Shown here in pieces: positions 34,017 to 42,499 of a stretch of 64,000 nt of DNA; position 1 is the first letter of the stretch, and every line of letters begins with the position of its first letter. A program made the translations under genes and the position numbers. The notes beneath the pieces were generated by a model. That model had not been told where the DNA came from, searched no databases, and worked only from the letters and a program-made list of their open reading frames with translations. The DNA lies in contig NZ_JBDFMQ010000001.1 of assembly GCF_047238345.1 (NCBI RefSeq), positions 620,001-684,000 on the forward strand, given 5' to 3'. This DNA comes from Shouchella sp047238345 (GTDB lineage: Bacteria > Bacillota > Bacilli > Bacillales > Bacillaceae_D).

Positions 34017-35165
34017 TTGAACTTTAATTTAACGGAAGATGAACAACTACTGAAAAAAGGCATTCGCGATTTTATTGACCATGAAGTTGATCCAAGAGCG
34101 ATGGAGATCGAAGAAACCAACGAAATTCCAGCAGATATCATGGAAAAGACAAAAGAAATGGGTTTGTTTGCTTTAAGTGTACCGGAACAATATGGCGGAC
34201 TTGGACTTAGTATGGTCGGGAAATGTGCGGTTCTTGAAGAAATTGGTCGAACCCATAATGGCTATACGACTGTAATTGGCGGGCATACAGGCATTGGTGG
34301 CGTCGGCATTGTCGAGTTTGGGACAGAAAAACAGAAAGAAAAATACTTACCGCAGATGGCAAGTGGGGAGATGATTGGTGCGTTTGCATTAACAGAGCCA
34401 AGCGCAGGCTCTCACGCATCCAATCTAAAAACTACTGCTGTGAAAAAAGGTGATCATTATATTTTAAATGGAAGTAAGCACTATATTACGAATGCTCCAA
34501 TTGCTGGTATTTTTACCGTAATGGCTGTGACAGATCCGTCAAAAGGAGCGAAAGGAATTACGTCGTTCATTGTCGAAAGGGATACACCGGGACTGATTAT
34601 CGGCAAAATTGAACAGAAAATGGGTTTACACGGGTCCCACTCGTCGGAACTTTTCTTTGAAGATTGTGCAGTTCCTGCTGAGAACATCCTCGGCGAAGTT
34701 GGGCAAGGTTATATGAATGCGTTAAAAATTTTAGCAAATGGGCGCGCAGGGATGGCTGCCCGTAATCTTGGGTCTTGTGATAAACTGCTTGATTTATCGC
34801 TTACGTTTTCACAGGAACGGATACAGTTTGGGAAGCCGATTTTTGAACAGCAAATCATTCAACATTATCTGGCAGATATGGCGATGGAAATAGAAGCATT
34901 GCGTTCCATGACATACCGGGTTGCTTGGATGGTCGACGAGGGGAAAAAAGTGATTAAAGAAGCTGCGATGGTGAAGCTCTTTGGTTCAGAAACCTATGGG
35001 AGAGTGGCAGATAAAGCAGTTCAAATTCATGGTGGGATTGGCTATATCTCGGAATATCCGATCGAACGGTTTTATCGTGATGCACGAATTACGCGCATCT
35101 ACGAAGGCACATCCGAGATCCAAAAGAACATTATTGCAACCCAATTGCAAAAGGAAATGAAGTGA
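34017..35165 (+). CDS. Acyl-CoA dehydrogenase (third)
   Basis: Protein of 382 residues with a fully standard layout: FALTEPSAGSHASNLKTTA, QERIQFGKPIFEQQIIQHYLADMA and catalytic glutamate in RIYEGTSEIQKNIIA. It looks like a general short- or branched-chain acyl-CoA dehydrogenase, and could act after ring opening. The TTG start at 34017 follows GGTGAAG; 39 bases separate it from the dehydrogenase gene before it. Confidence 0.89.
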   Translation: MNFNLTEDEQLLKKGIRDFIDHEVDPRAMEIEETNEIPADIMEKTKEMGLFALSVPEQYGGLGLSMVGKCAVLEEIGRTHNGYTTVIGGHTGIGGVGIVEFGTEKQKEKYLPQMASGEMIGAFALTEPSAGSHASNLKTTAVKKGDHYILNGSKHYITNAPIAGIFTVMAVTDPSKGAKGITSFIVERDTPGLIIGKIEQKMGLHGSHSSELFFEDCAVPAENILGEVGQGYMNALKILANGRAGMAARNLGSCDKLLDLSLTFSQERIQFGKPIFEQQIIQHYLADMAMEIEALRSMTYRVAWMVDEGKKVIKEAAMVKLFGSETYGRVADKAVQIHGGIGYISEYPIERFYRDARITRIYEGTSEIQKNIIATQLQKEMK

Positions 35166-35184
35166 TTTTTCAGGAGGGCATCCT

Positions 35185-35931
35185 ATGGATTTACATGGAA
35201 AAACCGTACTCGTAACAGGAGGTGCAAAAGGGGTTGGTCGAGCAATCGTGCAAGCTCTAGCGGAGGCTGGGGCCACGATTGCGCTCCACTACCATCACTC
35301 TGAAAAAGAAGCCCACGAGACTGTGGAAGAACTAAGGGGAGCCAACATTACGATATGCGCAGTAAAGGGCAACCTCGCACATTTTGCAGAGGTGGAAGCA
35401 ATGAAAAACCAGCTTGATCAAACCCTCGGGCACGTGGATATGGTCGTCAACAATGCAGGCTATACGAAAACAAAATCGTTTTTTGATTATAAGCCAGATG
35501 AGTGGCGCGAAGAAGTGGACGTCTGTTTACACGGTGTTATGAATCTCGCGTACACCTTTGTTCCACCAATGAAAGAGCGCGGTGAAGGCAAGTTTATTCA
35601 AGTCGTTGGGGATTCTGCACGGACAGGGGATCGTCACCTGATTATTTCAGCGGCAGCTCGTAATGGGACGATTAGTTTTATAAAATCGCTGGCGCAAGAA
35701 GTCGGGCGGGATAACGTTCAATGTAATACGCTCTCCCTAGGTTTAATTGATAAAGGAGATTTGCCATTTAAAGACGAGGTACGCCAGAAAATTATGAAGC
35801 AATATCCAGCAAAGCGGTTAGGAGAACCGTCTGATGTAACAGGCGCCGTGGGATTTTTGTTATCACCTGCTTCAGATTGGATTACAGGGCAAGTGCTGCC
35901 GGTTAATGGCGGTCATTCCATGTTTGGATAA
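35185..35931 (+). CDS. SDR-fold protein with a degenerate active site
   Basis: Protein of 248 residues with a good cofactor loop (VTGGAKGVGRAI) and VNNAG. Aligned with the BadH-like neighbour, however, the catalytic Ser is Gly (GDSARTG), the catalytic Tyr is Ser and the Lys is Arg (IISAAARNG). It is therefore unlikely to be a normal dehydrogenase; it may bind substrate or another subunit, or use other chemistry. The gene is intact and well spaced (AGGAGGGCATCCT), which argues against decay. Confidence 0.78.
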   Translation: MDLHGKTVLVTGGAKGVGRAIVQALAEAGATIALHYHHSEKEAHETVEELRGANITICAVKGNLAHFAEVEAMKNQLDQTLGHVDMVVNNAGYTKTKSFFDYKPDEWREEVDVCLHGVMNLAYTFVPPMKERGEGKFIQVVGDSARTGDRHLIISAAARNGTISFIKSLAQEVGRDNVQCNTLSLGLIDKGDLPFKDEVRQKIMKQYPAKRLGEPSDVTGAVGFLLSPASDWITGQVLPVNGGHSMFG

Positions 35932-35945
35932 AGAGGAGGATGTAC

Positions 35946-36707
35946 ATGTCACATTTACAAGGACAAACGGCGATTGTGACGGGTGGTAGTCGAGGCATTG
36001 GAAAGGCGATTGTTGAGCGACTCGCAACGGATGGGGCAAACGTCGTCATTTTTGATATAAATGAAGAGGCATTGAGTGAAGCGGAACAATCGTTACAAGA
36101 TAAAGGCTTAACGGTTCGTGCCATTCAAGCAGATGTGACGAATCGTGACCAAGTAACGAAAGCGGTTCAAGACGTAATGGAGACTTTCGGTTCAATTGAA
36201 ATTCTTGTTAATAATGCGGGTGTTATTCGTGATCAAATGTTTTATAAAATGTCAGAGCACGATTGGGATACGGTGATGAATGTCCATTTAAAAGGTGCAT
36301 TTATCATGACACAAATTGCGCAAGCTCATATGATCAAGCAATCTTACGGTCGAATTATTAATTTATCATCAACATCGGCGCTCGGCAATCGTGGTCAAGC
36401 CAATTATGCAACAGCAAAAGCAGGCTTGCAAGGTTTTACGAAGACGATGGCAATTGAGCTCGGGAAATATGGGGTTACGACAAATGCGATTGCACCAGGG
36501 TTTATTGAAACAGACATGACTCGTTCCACCGCGGATCGGTTAGGGATTTCGTTTGAACAGCTCATTGAAGCAAGTGTCGCAAAAATTCCTGTAGCTCGAA
36601 GTGGAAAACCAGAAGATATTGCGAATACCGTTGCATTTTTTGCTGATTCTCGCTCTGGATTTGTAAACGGACAGGTCATTTATGTCGCAGGTGGACCAAA
36701 AGCATAA
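35946..36707 (+). CDS. FabG/PhaB-like 3-oxoacyl reductase
   Basis: SDR of 253 residues with complete motifs: TGGSRGIGKAI, NNAGVIRD, NLSSTSALGNRGQANYATAKAG (Ser-Tyr-Lys) and AIAPGFIETDMT. It would interconvert 3-hydroxyacyl- and 3-oxoacyl-CoA in beta-oxidation of the ring-opened product. The ATG at 35946 lies six bases after GAGGAGG; the ATG at 35940 is too close to that site. Confidence 0.88.
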   Translation: MSHLQGQTAIVTGGSRGIGKAIVERLATDGANVVIFDINEEALSEAEQSLQDKGLTVRAIQADVTNRDQVTKAVQDVMETFGSIEILVNNAGVIRDQMFYKMSEHDWDTVMNVHLKGAFIMTQIAQAHMIKQSYGRIINLSSTSALGNRGQANYATAKAGLQGFTKTMAIELGKYGVTTNAIAPGFIETDMTRSTADRLGISFEQLIEASVAKIPVARSGKPEDIANTVAFFADSRSGFVNGQVIYVAGGPKA

Positions 36708-36719
36708 GGAGTTAAGGCT

Positions 36720-37169
36720 ATGTTTGAAGATATCATTGGAAAGAAATCGAATCGAGTGAAAAACACGGTTTCCCGTGAGGCCGTCGTCACGTTTGCCGCT
36801 GCGATCGGTGACCCTCACCCTATCTATGTCGATGAATCGTACGGAAAGACAACCCGCTTTAAACAAAATCTCGCCCCACCAACGTTTCCGCGCACGTTTC
36901 AGTATGGTGAGGTTGCAGGGTTGAATTTGCCGAAGAAAGGACTGATTCACGGGGAGCAAACGTATCACTATACGCGCCCCCTTATGGTTGGTGAGGAAGT
37001 CTACTGTTTCTTAAAAGTGGAAGCGTACGTGGAGAAGGAAGGAAAGAGTGGGAAAATGGGCTTCCTAACATTAGTAGGCACTGGTGAAGATGTGGATGGA
37101 GACGTTCTCTTCTCCGCAAAACAAGTGATTATCATCAACGCCGCGGTGAGAAAGGCGATGAGCCAATGA
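36720..37169 (+). CDS. MaoC-type dehydratase subunit (HadA-like N-terminal half)
   Basis: Hot-dog protein of 149 residues with the FAS1/HadA-like pattern: FAAAIGDPHPIYVDE, LAPPTFPRTFQYG and LIHGEQTYHYTRPLMVGEEV. Such proteins form the substrate-binding half of an (R)-specific enoyl-CoA hydratase together with a HadB-like partner. The next gene overlaps it by four bases and supplies that partner. Confidence 0.83.
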   Translation: MFEDIIGKKSNRVKNTVSREAVVTFAAAIGDPHPIYVDESYGKTTRFKQNLAPPTFPRTFQYGEVAGLNLPKKGLIHGEQTYHYTRPLMVGEEVYCFLKVEAYVEKEGKSGKMGFLTLVGTGEDVDGDVLFSAKQVIIINAAVRKAMSQ

Positions 37170-37573
37170 GCACAATCATGAAGATGACAAACGGTGATTC
37201 ACTCCCATCTATAAAACTTGAGCCAGTGACACGTGAAGATTTAATTGCCTATGCGAATGCTTCTGGAGATCATAACCCGATTCATCAAGATGACCAAGAA
37301 GCGTTAAACGCAGGGTTACCGGGAATTATCGCCCATGGCATGTGGACAATGGGGAATCTAACAAAACTGTTTACGCCATATGTGGAAGAAGGATATATGG
37401 AAGAGATTCAGATTCGCTTTCGGGGAATGGTTTTTCTAGGTGATGTGGTGACGCTTGAAGCTCAAGCAGATGAGGTGTCTCATGAGACCGTTCGGTTTAG
37501 CGTTCGTGCAAGTCAGCAAGACGATCGATCCGTATTAGAAGGGGAGGTATTCATGCGGTTGTATGGAGAGTAG
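37166..37573 (+). CDS. MaoC-type (R)-specific enoyl-CoA hydratase, catalytic subunit (HadB-like)
   Basis: Hot-dog protein of 135 residues with the complete hydratase motif YANASGDHNPIHQDDQEALNAG (catalytic D and H) and IAHGMWTMG. Paired with the overlapping upstream gene (ATGA overlap). It would hydrate the enoyl-CoA made by the dehydrogenases, the step done by the crotonase BadK in Rhodopseudomonas. Last gene of the sigma-54 operon, followed by a terminator. Confidence 0.87.
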   Translation: MSTIMKMTNGDSLPSIKLEPVTREDLIAYANASGDHNPIHQDDQEALNAGLPGIIAHGMWTMGNLTKLFTPYVEEGYMEEIQIRFRGMVFLGDVVTLEAQADEVSHETVRFSVRASQQDDRSVLEGEVFMRLYGE

Positions 37574-37605
37574 GGTAGCTCGAAACAGGTAGCTACCCTT
37601 TAAAT
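37573..37605 (+). terminator. Terminator of the sigma-54 operon
   Basis: Perfect 8-bp stem GGGTAGCT (37573-37580) / AGCTACCC (37591-37598) followed by TTTAAATATTTAA. It also lies just beyond the convergent lipoprotein gene. Confidence 0.75.
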
Positions 37606-37607
37606 AT

Positions 37608-38102
37608 TTAATCTCCTGACACCTCAAATAGGACCATCGTCATAATGACACCAATTCGCTCATCTTCAGCATTTGTATAATCCGTGTAGACCCGATAGGT
37701 GACTTCAGGACCTAAGCTATCAATAATAAAAGACGAATCGTCGAGCTCAATTCCTGAAGTGGACTGGGACCCTTCGTGAACATCTAACCAAAAAATGGGC
37801 TCTTGCGGATAATTAATATCAATGAACTGATCATTCACGACAATCTCTACCTCCTGGCCATGGGTTACTGGTATGGGGTTAAGTAAGGCGCTATCTTCAT
37901 CGTGAACAGAGAGATTTTGATCAATATTAAAGCAGTTATTCCAGCAAACAGGGCGATGAATGGTTGGTACTTCTTCGTTATCAATGAACAACGAAACCGT
38001 TGGAATTTGTCCTAACAGTTCTGATTCCTCTTCTCCCACCGTACAAGCCGTTAAAAAAGATAAAAGTAGAATGAGCGCAACAAATGAAAAAAATGCCTTC
38101 AT
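37608..38102 (-). CDS. Lipoprotein, unknown function
   Basis: Protein of 164 residues with lipobox LTAC (cysteine near residue 19) after MKAFFSFVALILLLSFLTAC. The mature part is rich in Asp and Glu, carries a CWNNC pair that could form a disulfide or bind metal, and looks beta-rich. The start at 38102 is fixed by AGGAGGAAATCCT; the longer frame to 38219 is unsupported. No family recognised. Confidence 0.7.
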   Translation of the reverse strand: MKAFFSFVALILLLSFLTACTVGEEESELLGQIPTVSLFIDNEEVPTIHRPVCWNNCFNIDQNLSVHDEDSALLNPIPVTHGQEVEIVVNDQFIDINYPQEPIFWLDVHEGSQSTSGIELDDSSFIIDSLGPEVTYRVYTDYTNAEDERIGVIMTMVLFEVSGD

Positions 38103-38202
38103 AGGATTTCCTCCTTTTCTTCTATTTGTTACCATATACCCATAAGGACGTAATAGAAACTTTTTCCAGACGAAATCGTAGAAATAATGGAGAGGTGGTT
38201 TA

Positions 38203-38808
38203 ATGAAGAAATGGGTCATCGTTATTGGGACGATTGTTTTGATTGCTGGTGGGCTTATGTTCTTCCAACATCGGTCCGAGGCTCCAGAAGTCAGTCAAGA
38301 GCCGCAAGAAATGGATGAACCGATGTCCGAAGCGGAAACAACTGCGGCAATCGAACAGGCAATGGACCATGTGGGTGAGCTAGAAGGGTTGGAAGAAGGA
38401 ATTGAGAAGTGGGCTGTTCGACTATTAGTTGCTTCTGATGAACCTTTATCAGATTCAGAACTGGTAGCGCAGGCGGAAGAAGCCTATCAAGATCGACAGG
38501 ATGCACTGGATGTTGCTGAAGAGATTTACGATGTTGATATGAGCGAGGGACGCATATATGCTTTTATTGAACAAGAAGTCGAACAAATCGATGAAGCGTT
38601 TATGGAGTCGATTGCTTCCGCTCATGGATTATCGTTAGAAGCTTTTCTATACGACTGGGAATATGACCACTTTGCTTACAATTACGCATGGCGAGAAATG
38701 AGTACACAATTAGAAGAAGCCTTTCCAATGGAAGAAGGCGAGGATGCTGAAGCGTACAGGGATCGTTTGAGGGAACAGTGGCAAAACAAAATGGATGAGA
38801 CGAGGTAG
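38203..38808 (+). CDS. Membrane-anchored acidic helical protein
   Basis: Protein of 201 residues: one N-terminal transmembrane anchor, then a strongly acidic, mostly helical extracellular part. The stretch from EEAYQDRQDALDVAEEIYDV to AYNYAWREMSTQLEE resembles the helical N-terminal domain of SurA/PrsA-type chaperones, but there is no isomerase domain. Function unknown. GGAGAGGTGGTTTA precedes the ATG; it is divergent from the lipoprotein gene. Confidence 0.6.
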   Translation: MKKWVIVIGTIVLIAGGLMFFQHRSEAPEVSQEPQEMDEPMSEAETTAAIEQAMDHVGELEGLEEGIEKWAVRLLVASDEPLSDSELVAQAEEAYQDRQDALDVAEEIYDVDMSEGRIYAFIEQEVEQIDEAFMESIASAHGLSLEAFLYDWEYDHFAYNYAWREMSTQLEEAFPMEEGEDAEAYRDRLREQWQNKMDETR

Positions 38809-38839
38809 CGGGCGTGAACCCACCAGCTACCTCTTTTTT
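38802..38839. terminator. Terminator between convergent genes
   Basis: GAGGTAGC (38802-38809) pairs with GCTACCTC (38826-38833), followed by TTTTTT. It overlaps the last codon of the upstream gene and abuts the tetR stop. Confidence 0.85.
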
Positions 38840-39707
38840 AATAAGAATGTACATAATACCAGATCATATTAATGAACGACTGAACCGAATCTTCCATGGT
38901 CGTGTCTTGTGCAGACGCTTGGAATGGCTTTAATAAAGGTAAAAGAACCGCTTTTCGGATTCGTTCTTTATGGAGCTCTTCCAGGATCGCATCAAATAAG
39001 TCTTTTTGCTCTTCATAAAAGTGAGCAATATCCAATGAGTCTGCATAAGACAGGACGTCTTGTTTCGTGACGGCTTTATGCTCTACTTGCGAGCGAAATT
39101 GCTGAATGGCTGCATCATTAAGCAAAAATTGCTGTTCCCGTGCCATTTTCTTTAGAATTTCTTCTAAATACGATAAAAGAATGTCTATGACCGTTTCTAA
39201 ATGGTAACTACTATTTGTATAACGATGGACAAATAGGGTGTGTTGAAGCATTCCTGTAAACAAAATAACCCCTTCAAAAGCAAAAGGTCGAATGGAATCA
39301 CCTTGTACTTCAATTAATCGTTCAGATAGCCATTCTATATCATGAACGCGATGCTTGAGCACGAGTTTTTTTAAATCTGCTTCATTTGAATGGAGAATGG
39401 CTTCAAATAAACGATAGAGGTGTTTTTCTTCTTGTAGCTTAATTAAAATCGAAATTTGTTCAATGAAAATAGTGCGATCATTGCGTGCTTTCCCAATCTG
39501 CGCGGCAATTCGACGTTGACTTGCTTCATACCGCAAATCTTCCAATATTTCTGCAACACAGTCGTTTTTTGAAGAAAAATAATTATAAAACGTCCCTTTA
39601 GAAATAGCGGCCGCTTTTAAAATATCTTGAATCGATGTATGTTGAATGCCTTTCTCTTGAAAGAGTTTAAGAGCAGATTCGGCTACATGTTTCTTTCGTT
39701 CGTTCAT
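38838..39707 (-). CDS. TetR/AcrR-family repressor
   Basis: Protein of 289 residues, resembling YerO of Bacillus. N-terminal DNA-binding domain: ALKLFQEKGIQHTSIQDILKAAAISKGTFYNYFSSKNDCVAEIL. The long C-terminal ligand domain is larger than usual. ATG 39707 follows AAGGAGGCTCTA. It is divergent from a drug-efflux MFS gene, and the shared intergenic region holds a clear palindromic operator, so it most likely represses that transporter and itself. Confidence 0.88.
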   Translation of the reverse strand: MNERKKHVAESALKLFQEKGIQHTSIQDILKAAAISKGTFYNYFSSKNDCVAEILEDLRYEASQRRIAAQIGKARNDRTIFIEQISILIKLQEEKHLYRLFEAILHSNEADLKKLVLKHRVHDIEWLSERLIEVQGDSIRPFAFEGVILFTGMLQHTLFVHRYTNSSYHLETVIDILLSYLEEILKKMAREQQFLLNDAAIQQFRSQVEHKAVTKQDVLSYADSLDIAHFYEEQKDLFDAILEELHKERIRKAVLLPLLKPFQASAQDTTMEDSVQSFINMIWYYVHSY

Positions 39708-39738
39708 TAGAGCCTCCTTGCGATAATCCGATGTGTTT

Positions 39739-39818
39739 AGTATAAATTGTAGGACGAAAAAAAACAATTTATACAATGAGTATAAATTATTGACTATATT
39801 GTACCATAGGTATAATAT
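39739..39818. promoter_or_regulatory. Divergent promoters and TetR-type operator
   Basis: AATTTATAC and GTATAAATT form a 9-bp dyad with a 5-base spacer (39766-39788); a third half-site GTATAAATTGT lies at 39740-39750. The plus promoter is TTGACT (39790-39795), 17 bases, TAATAT (39813-39818). The minus promoter has TATACT (39739-39744 complement) with TTGTTT 17 bases upstream. Both are overlapped or flanked by the half-sites. Confidence 0.75.
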
Positions 39819-39857
39819 AGCTAAGTGTTGAATTTTGATTTAGAAGGGTGACGATGC

Positions 39858-41330
39858 ATGGACGATAGCATGCAACTGAAAAAACCGCCTTATCTGATGA
39901 TAGGGATCTTATTTGTTGGTGCATTTGTAGCATTCTTAAATAATTCTTTATTAAATGTTGCATTACCAAGTATTATGGTCGATTTAGGTGTTGAGGATTA
40001 TTCTACAGTCCAATGGCTCGCAACAGGCTATATGCTTGTTAGTGGTGTTTTAATTCCCGCATCTGCTTATTTATTAACGAGATTTACGAATCGACGTCTT
40101 TATATAGCCGCTATGGCGATCTTTACACTTGGAACGGCTCTAGCAGCCTTTGCTCCTAACTTCGGGTTATTATTAACTGGAAGAATGGTTCAAGCGGTTG
40201 GGGGTTCAGTCATGGGACCACTTTTAATGAATGTCATGCTCATCAGCTTTCCTCGTGAAAAAAGAGGAACAGCCATGGGGGTATTTGGCCTCGTTATGAT
40301 TACGGCTCCTGCCATTGGACCAACGCTTTCGGGCTTCATTGTACAAAATTATGATTGGCGTTTACTGTTTGAAATGATTTTACCTCTTGCGATCATTAGC
40401 CTTGTATTGGCTGTATGGAAACTAGGAAACGTCATGCCACAAAATAAAGACGCAAACTTAGATTACACATCCGTGGTTTTATCTAGTTTAGGTTTTGGTG
40501 GTTTGCTCTACGGATTTAGTTCTGCAAGTGCAGACGGTTGGACTAATTTTTGGGTATTAACCACATTAATTGTAGGGCTTGTTTCATTAGTAGCGTTTGT
40601 CTTGCGCCAATTACGAATGGAAGAACCGCTCTTAGATTTACGGGTTTACAAATATCCGATGTTTGCGCTGGCATCCGTCATTGCTGCAGTTAATGCTGTA
40701 GCCATGTTCTCTGGTATGATCTTAACGCCTGCTTACGTCCAGAGCGTGCGCGGAATTTCCCCACTAGACTCAGGCTTATTAATGTTGCCTGGTGCAATTA
40801 TTATGGGCTTGATGTCGCCTGTAACAGGTAAGTTATTTGACAAGTTTGGACCGCGAACCATTTCAGTAATTGGTCTGGTCATTACGGCTGTATCAACGTA
40901 TATGTTGGCGAACCTTCAGCTGGATACACCATATGCCACGATCGTTGTGATCTACAGTATCCGTATGCTAGGGATGTCGCTTGTCATGATGCCAATTATG
41001 ACGAACGGCTTAAATCAGCTCCCGACGCGCTTAAACCCGCACGGAACAGCGATTAATAATACTGCTCAGCAAGTTTCTGGTTCAATTGGTACAGCGATCC
41101 TTGTCACAATTATGAACAGTGTTGCCGCAAGTGAAGCAGAAACTATTCTAAGCGGTACCGACCCTGCCGCCGTTGATGAAACCTTGTTAATGCAGGAGTC
41201 GCTTTTAGCAGGGATACAGTACTCCTTCTATGTAGCGTTTGGTATGACGCTCATTGCGTTGATCCTATCGTTCTTCGTAAAGAGAGTGGATACGAGTATG
41301 GAAGCCGTTCGACAAATAGAAGAAGAGTAA
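39858..41330 (+). CDS. DHA2-family MFS multidrug exporter (14 TM)
   Basis: Membrane protein of 490 residues with about fourteen helices. Motif-A region GYMLVSGVLIPASAYLLTRFTNRRLYI and motif-C-like GLVMITAPAIGPTLSGFIV identify a proton-driven exporter of the EmrB/LmrB type. The acid NVALPSIMVDLG in TM1 is typical. Control by the divergent TetR repressor is inferred from the shared operator. Substrate unknown. Confidence 0.88.
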   Translation: MDDSMQLKKPPYLMIGILFVGAFVAFLNNSLLNVALPSIMVDLGVEDYSTVQWLATGYMLVSGVLIPASAYLLTRFTNRRLYIAAMAIFTLGTALAAFAPNFGLLLTGRMVQAVGGSVMGPLLMNVMLISFPREKRGTAMGVFGLVMITAPAIGPTLSGFIVQNYDWRLLFEMILPLAIISLVLAVWKLGNVMPQNKDANLDYTSVVLSSLGFGGLLYGFSSASADGWTNFWVLTTLIVGLVSLVAFVLRQLRMEEPLLDLRVYKYPMFALASVIAAVNAVAMFSGMILTPAYVQSVRGISPLDSGLLMLPGAIIMGLMSPVTGKLFDKFGPRTISVIGLVITAVSTYMLANLQLDTPYATIVVIYSIRMLGMSLVMMPIMTNGLNQLPTRLNPHGTAINNTAQQVSGSIGTAILVTIMNSVAASEAETILSGTDPAAVDETLLMQESLLAGIQYSFYVAFGMTLIALILSFFVKRVDTSMEAVRQIEEE

Positions 41331-41334
41331 AAAG

Positions 41335-41374
41335 AACCCTGCCATTAGGTATAACACCTTTTCGGCAGGGTTTT
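41335..41374. terminator. Bidirectional terminator
   Basis: AACCCTGCC (41335-41343) / GGCAGGGTT (41364-41372), with A-run before and T-run after; serves the exporter gene and the convergent glucanase gene. Confidence 0.88.
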
Positions 41375-41389
41375 CTCCATTTCCGCAAC

Positions 41390-42244
41390 TTATCTTTCGT
41401 ACACTCGTACGTAATCAACAGCCATTGTTGATGGGAATGGCGTGGAGCCATCTGGATTCCCGCCGTACCAGCCGCCAACAGCAAGGTTAAGGATTAAGTG
41501 GAAATCTTGATCGAATGGGGCAGGGTACGCGCCACCTGTTGAATACCAGTCGTTAATTGTTTGATACAAGTTTCCATCGACGTACCAACGAATTTCTCCT
41601 GGTTCCCATTCAACTGCGTATTCGTGATAACCCGTGGCATCGGTGCCATCAGGAAAGAAATAGTCGCCAGCTTGGAATTGATTCTCAGGCCAAGGCCCAC
41701 CATAATGGATCGCTCCTCCGACTTTGTAAGGGGTACCGCCAGCATTCTCCATAATATCAATCTCTCCAGAAGCAGCCCATCCACCATATTGATCATTTTC
41801 TGGCATCATCCAAAAAGCGGGCCAAAACCCTTGTCCAGCAGGTAATCGCATACGTGCCTCAAAGCGCCCGTAAGTTTGACTAAACAGTCCCTCTGTTAAC
41901 ACTTTGCCAGACGTATACTCATAGCTACCGAATGCATCGGAAATCGGTTCTTGATGTGCTTCAATAATTAACTCACCGTTTTCCACGCGAACATTTTTTG
42001 GATCATCATTGTAATATTGTAATTCCTCATTGCCCCAACCTGGTAAATTGGGTTGTCCGTTTCCAATATCATAGCGCCACTTTGATTGATCAAGGGAATC
42101 CCCATCAAATTCATCATTCCAAACGAGGTTCCATCCTTCTTGTTCTATAGAAATGTCTTCTTCTGTTTCCGTTGCGCCAACATAAGAGGTTGCGATAAAG
42201 GTTGCACATGCTGCGATTGATAATGTGCCAAGCATTTTTTTCAT
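41390..42244 (-). CDS. Secreted GH16 endo-beta-1,3-glucanase (laminarinase type)
   Basis: Protein of 284 residues with a signal peptide ending near ATSYVGA. The GH16 active site is GEIDIMENAG (E-I-D-x-x-E, the beta-bulge form of laminarinases rather than the EIDIEF of lichenases). WNDEFDGDSLDQSKW at the N terminus and AVDYVRVYER at the C terminus are typical of the family. It degrades external beta-glucans. It has its own ribosome site (GGAGGAGAAGAC) and is monocistronic. Confidence 0.92.
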   Translation of the reverse strand: MKKMLGTLSIAACATFIATSYVGATETEEDISIEQEGWNLVWNDEFDGDSLDQSKWRYDIGNGQPNLPGWGNEELQYYNDDPKNVRVENGELIIEAHQEPISDAFGSYEYTSGKVLTEGLFSQTYGRFEARMRLPAGQGFWPAFWMMPENDQYGGWAASGEIDIMENAGGTPYKVGGAIHYGGPWPENQFQAGDYFFPDGTDATGYHEYAVEWEPGEIRWYVDGNLYQTINDWYSTGGAYPAPFDQDFHLILNLAVGGWYGGNPDGSTPFPSTMAVDYVRVYER

Positions 42245-42499
42245 GTCTTCTCCTCCTCAATCATGTATGGTGTTTGCTCTCAGAAGCGTCTCTTCTATTT
42301 TAAGTATAAAAGAGATCGCTTTTTGTCACAGTTGGGAAAAAAAGATCGAGGTTGGGAAAACGATTGGGTTTTAACACCGTTTTTGTAGAACAGGCGTCCA
42401 TTCGTTCTCGTGTTAGGTTTTGTAACGAGGTTGTGGTTAGTGGAACAATTCGAACGATAAAATAAAGGAAGATACGAACAGGAAAAGGAGTGAGTGGTT

